Part shown: in pieces, positions 4,983 through 7,761 of the stretch
How the letters are laid out: the number at the start of each line of letters is the position of its first letter
Numbering within the stretch: position 1 is the stretch's first letter
NCBI GenBank assembly: GCA_905236275.1
Contig: CAJOPI010000348.1
Coordinates: 1-7,761 of the forward strand
Source of the DNA: an uncultured Lachnospiraceae bacterium
Lineage (GTDB): Bacteria > Bacillota > Clostridia > Lachnospirales > Lachnospiraceae
Length of the DNA: 7,761 bases
Direction: 5' to 3'
Translations under genes and position numbers: made by a program
The notes under the pieces: model-generated
The model's database searches: none
Told to the model about the DNA's origin: nothing
The model's input: the letters and a program-made list of their open reading frames with translations, nothing else

Positions 4983-7550
4983 ATGAAAAAGTCAGAATTT
5001 GCGGAATTTGCGGGAAAGGGGCTTCGTTACCTTGACGGGGCAACCGGTTCCAACCTGCAAAAGCGGGGGATGCCCGGCGGTGTCTGTCCCGACCTTTGGA
5101 TAAGTGAAAATCCTGAAATAATGATAAAGCTTCAGGAAGAATTTCTCGAAGCAGGCAGCGATATAATATATTCGCCCACATTTACGGCAAACAGGATAAA
5201 GCTCGCAGAATTCGGGCTTCAGGACAGAGTTGAAGAGCTGAATCATACACTCGTCGGAATTTCAAAAGAGGCTGTCAGGCGTTACAGGGAAAAAAGCGGG
5301 GACGACAGGGAAATCCTTATTGCCGGCGATATCACAATGACTGGAGTTCAGCTGGCTCCGAACGGTCCCATGCAGTTCGAGGAACTTGTCAATATTTATA
5401 AAGAACAGATAAAGGCACTTGTATCCGGCGGAGCAGACCTTATAGTTGTCGAAACCATGATGAGCCTACAGGAGACGAGGGCTGCGCTTATAGCTGCAAA
5501 GGAAACGACAGATACGGCGGTTATAGCGACGATGACCTTTGAGTCTGACGGAAAGAGTCTCTACGGCACAGATCCGCTGACAGCTCTTATAACACTTCAG
5601 TCGCTGGGGGCAGCGGCATTTGGAGCAAACTGTTCTACAGGTCCCGTTGATATGATTCCGATGATCAAAAAGATGGCAGAATATGCGGAGATTCCTGTGA
5701 TATGCAAGCCCAATGCCGGACTGCCGGAGCTCGACAGCGAAGGAAATACGGTTTATAACGTTGATGCTGAGACCTTTGCAGAGGATATGAAAAAGATAGT
5801 GGAGGCAGGCGCATCCATTCTCGGAGGCTGCTGCGGTACAACTCCTGAGCATATCAAAGCCCTGCACGAAAAAACTTCTTCAATGCCTGTAGGAGTCAGG
5901 GAGAAAAAGAAAAGCTATCTGCTTTCGTCAGAGCGCAGTTTCCATGAATTCAGTTTAGGCGACAGATTTTTCATAGTAGGTGAGAGGATAAATCCTACAG
6001 GGAAAAAGGCACTACAGGCGGAGCTTCGAGAGGGCAGATTCGACATGGTGCGTGAGTTTGCCGAGGCGCAGGAGGAAAAAGGCGCAAAGGTACTTGATGT
6101 AAATGTCGGAATGAGCGGCGTGGACGAGAAGGAGCTTATGAAAAAAGCCGTCGAGGTGGTAAGTGAGACGGTAAAGCTGCCTCTTTCGATAGACACAAGC
6201 CATGTTGATATAATGGAAGCAGCTTTGAGGCTCTATCCCGGGCGTGCACTGATGAACTCGATTTCGCTCGAGAGTGCCAAATGCGATAAACTGCTTGACC
6301 TTGCAAAAAAATACGGGGCAATGTTCGTGCTGCTTCCGGTCTCGGATGAGGGACTTCCGAAGAATCTTGACGAGAAGAAGAAAATTATTCGTGAAATAAT
6401 GGATAAGGCGCTGGCAAAGGGATTGAGCAAAAAAGACATAGTTGTTGACGGTCTGGTGGGTACTGTCGGTGCAGACTCACATGCTGCTGTCGATACCCTT
6501 GATACGATACGTTACTGTCATGATGAGCTGGGGCTGGCGACAACCTGTGGGCTTTCCAATATATCCTTTGGACTTCCGGAAAGAATATTTGTAAACAGTG
6601 CATTTATGACACTTGCGATAAATGCAGGGCTCACAATGGCTATTGCGAACCCGAATCAGGATTTACTTGTACATGCAGCTCTTGCTTCGGATCTGCTACT
6701 GGATAAAAAGGATGCTGACCTTCCATATATTGACAGGATGAATGAGTATAAGGAAGCGCATGCCGGAGAGATAACCGTAAAAGAGGATGATATATCGTCG
6801 CTCCTTGATGCGGCAGGAACGATAGCGAAAGCGGCAGGTAAGGATTTTTTTAAGGGAAGGAAGATACAGAATAAAAAGAAAGACACTGCGGTATCTTCCG
6901 GGAAAAAAGCTTCGGGCAGTGCTGATGCCGTCTTTCAGGCAGTTGTAAAAGGAAAAAGGGATGCGATAGCGGACATAGTCAGTAAAGAGCTTAAATCAGG
7001 CCGTAAAGCCGACGATATCCTGAATATTTCGCTGCTTCCGGCGATAAATGAGGTGGGTGTGCTTTTTGACAGGAAAAAATATTTCTTGCCCCAGCTTATT
7101 GCAAGCGGCGAGACTATGAAGAATGCGGTCGACCTGCTCGAACCCTATCTTGCAGAAGGCAGGGACGAGAATCAGGAAATGCCTGTTGTCGTAATAGCCA
7201 CAGTAAAGGGCGATATTCACGACATCGGTAAAAACCTCGTGGTGCTCATGATGAAAAACTACGGCTTCGAGGTTCACGATCTGGGAAAGGACATCCCGAA
7301 AGAAGACATAATCGAAGCTGCAAAGAAATACAATGCGGACATAATAGCACTTTCGGCACTTATGACAACGACTATGCGGGAAATGAAGAACGTCATAGAA
7401 TATGCCCGCTCGGAAGGTCTTGACTGCCCCGTAATGATAGGCGGCGCAGTAATCACCAGTGACTACGCCGAAGAGATAAACGCAGTCTATTCGTCAGATG
7501 CCGCCGATGCCGTCCGCGTCGCAAAAAAGCTCATTGAAGCCACGTTGTAG
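4983..7550 (+). CDS. metH: Cobalamin-dependent methionine synthase, short form
   Basis: This 855-residue cytoplasmic enzyme moves a methyl group from 5-methyltetrahydrofolate through cobalamin to homocysteine, giving methionine. The modules come in MetH order. The homocysteine domain (1 to about 305) has zinc ligands Cys217 (GANCSTGP) and Cys283-Cys284 (GGCCGTTPEH). The pterin/folate domain (about 325-580) has GERINPTG at 333-340, then VLDVNVG, SIDTSH and GLSNISFGLPER. A Lys/Ser-rich linker (about 615-640) leads to the four-helix cap (about 645-735). The cobalamin domain (about 737-855) has DIHDIG with His746 as the cobalt ligand, Ser791-x-Leu793, and Gly820-Gly821. The AdoMet-binding reactivation domain of the roughly 1,230-residue E. 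coli enzyme is missing; the protein ends right after the cobalamin domain, as in other clostridial and Thermotoga forms that use a separate reactivation protein. It starts 24 nt after srtB, with no room for a riboswitch, so it probably shares the upstream operon promoter. Confidence 0.95.
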   Translation: MKKSEFAEFAGKGLRYLDGATGSNLQKRGMPGGVCPDLWISENPEIMIKLQEEFLEAGSDIIYSPTFTANRIKLAEFGLQDRVEELNHTLVGISKEAVRRYREKSGDDREILIAGDITMTGVQLAPNGPMQFEELVNIYKEQIKALVSGGADLIVVETMMSLQETRAALIAAKETTDTAVIATMTFESDGKSLYGTDPLTALITLQSLGAAAFGANCSTGPVDMIPMIKKMAEYAEIPVICKPNAGLPELDSEGNTVYNVDAETFAEDMKKIVEAGASILGGCCGTTPEHIKALHEKTSSMPVGVREKKKSYLLSSERSFHEFSLGDRFFIVGERINPTGKKALQAELREGRFDMVREFAEAQEEKGAKVLDVNVGMSGVDEKELMKKAVEVVSETVKLPLSIDTSHVDIMEAALRLYPGRALMNSISLESAKCDKLLDLAKKYGAMFVLLPVSDEGLPKNLDEKKKIIREIMDKALAKGLSKKDIVVDGLVGTVGADSHAAVDTLDTIRYCHDELGLATTCGLSNISFGLPERIFVNSAFMTLAINAGLTMAIANPNQDLLVHAALASDLLLDKKDADLPYIDRMNEYKEAHAGEITVKEDDISSLLDAAGTIAKAAGKDFFKGRKIQNKKKDTAVSSGKKASGSADAVFQAVVKGKRDAIADIVSKELKSGRKADDILNISLLPAINEVGVLFDRKKYFLPQLIASGETMKNAVDLLEPYLAEGRDENQEMPVVVIATVKGDIHDIGKNLVVLMMKNYGFEVHDLGKDIPKEDIIEAAKKYNADIIALSALMTTTMREMKNVIEYARSEGLDCPVMIGGAVITSDYAEEINAVYSSDAADAVRVAKKLIEATL

Positions 7551-7562
7551 ATAATGAACAAT

Positions 7563-7617
7563 CCGTTGCGGTGCGCTTGCGCTGAAAAAGTCAGACGCAG
7601 CGGTGCTAATGCCGCTG
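7563..7617 (+). repeat. Two overlapping, mutually exclusive hairpins after metH
   Basis: CCGTTGCG (7563-7570) can pair with CGCAGCGG (7596-7603), eight pairs including one G-U. The CAGCGG part (7598-7603) can instead pair with CCGCTG (7612-7617), six pairs plus a G-U around a 6-nt loop. A small GCGC-TT-GCGC repeat (7573-7582) sits inside the first loop. Only one of the two larger stems can form at a time. No U-tract follows the second stem, so neither is a standard terminator. The elements start 13 nt after the metH stop. Confidence 0.5.
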
Positions 7618-7684
7618 AGGAACGCGGGCAAAAGTCATATTTCTGTCTGTGTGGCGTCACTCTAATGAAAAAACTAAGGAGCCT

Positions 7685-7736
7685 TTTTTGCCGCCGGCTG
7701 CCAAATCGAATGATTTGAGCAACGGCGCTGCAAAAA
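7685..7736. repeat. 52-nt imperfect inverted repeat (21 possible pairs)
   Basis: From outside inwards: TTTTTGC (7685-7691) pairs with GCAAAAA (7730-7736), CGCCG (7692-7696) with CGGCG (7723-7727), TGC (7699-7701) with GCA (7719-7721), and CAAATC (7702-7707) with GATTTG (7712-7717), around a GAAT loop. Small bulges separate the segments. The T-run lies on the 5' side and the A-run on the 3' side, the opposite of a bidirectional terminator; the two runs pair with each other. The same T-run could instead pair with the A-run at 7668-7673. Its purpose is unknown. Confidence 0.65.
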
Positions 7737-7761
7737 CGGACATCCGACGTCATTTTGTCAG

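Noticed and set aside
5466..5867. Minus-strand 133-codon frame inside metH
   Set aside because: It is antisense to the zinc-binding region of a well-conserved enzyme and is Cys/Arg-rich in the way antisense translations often are.
7563..7730. Integron attC site or other recombination site
   Set aside because: The GCAACGG/CCGTTGC pair suggested it, but the conserved RYYYAAC and GTTRRRY core sites are not both present and there is no integrase or cassette.
7487..7753. Minus-strand 88-codon frame at the right end
   Set aside because: It overlaps the end of metH, has no recognisable domain and no convincing ribosome binding site, and its content looks like a shadow of the coding strand and hairpin DNA.

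Overview
The window looks like chromosome from a Gram-positive anaerobe of the Clostridia, most likely Lachnospiraceae. This rests on gene content (class B sortase, clostridial-type class A penicillin-binding protein, two-helix zinc-ribbon membrane protein, short MetH), frequent ATA isoleucine and AGA/AGG arginine codons, and strong GGAGG-type ribosome binding sites. The placement is inference from recognised protein families; no search was run.

Layout. Positions 1-356 hold the 3' end of metA (homoserine O-acyltransferase). Positions 357-602 are non-coding and unusually structured: a 21-bp palindrome sits between a possible -35 and a perfect extended -10, a 94-nt near-perfect inverted repeat (two 40-nt arms) follows, and a second possible promoter overlaps the next start codon. 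A tight run of five plus-strand genes comes next: a compact arginase-fold protein (603-1298), a class A penicillin-binding protein overlapping it by 8 nt (1291-3657), a small membrane protein with a C-terminal zinc ribbon (3685-4137), a class B sortase (4149-4958) and a cobalamin-dependent methionine synthase without reactivation domain (4983-7550). Gaps between these genes are 11-27 nt and no terminator is visible in them, so they probably form one transcription unit. Positions 7551-7761 contain no convincing gene but several hairpins, some mutually exclusive.

How the genes work together. MetA activates homoserine early in methionine synthesis, and MetH makes methionine from homocysteine in the last step. 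Between these two genes lies an envelope group: the penicillin-binding protein polymerises and cross-links peptidoglycan, and the sortase anchors surface proteins to it. The zinc-ribbon protein and the arginase-like enzyme have no assigned role; their positions suggest co-expression with envelope genes but do not prove a shared function.

The individual protein families are known or recognisable. The least explained parts are the two intergenic regions and the presence of an arginase-fold enzyme at the head of an envelope operon.
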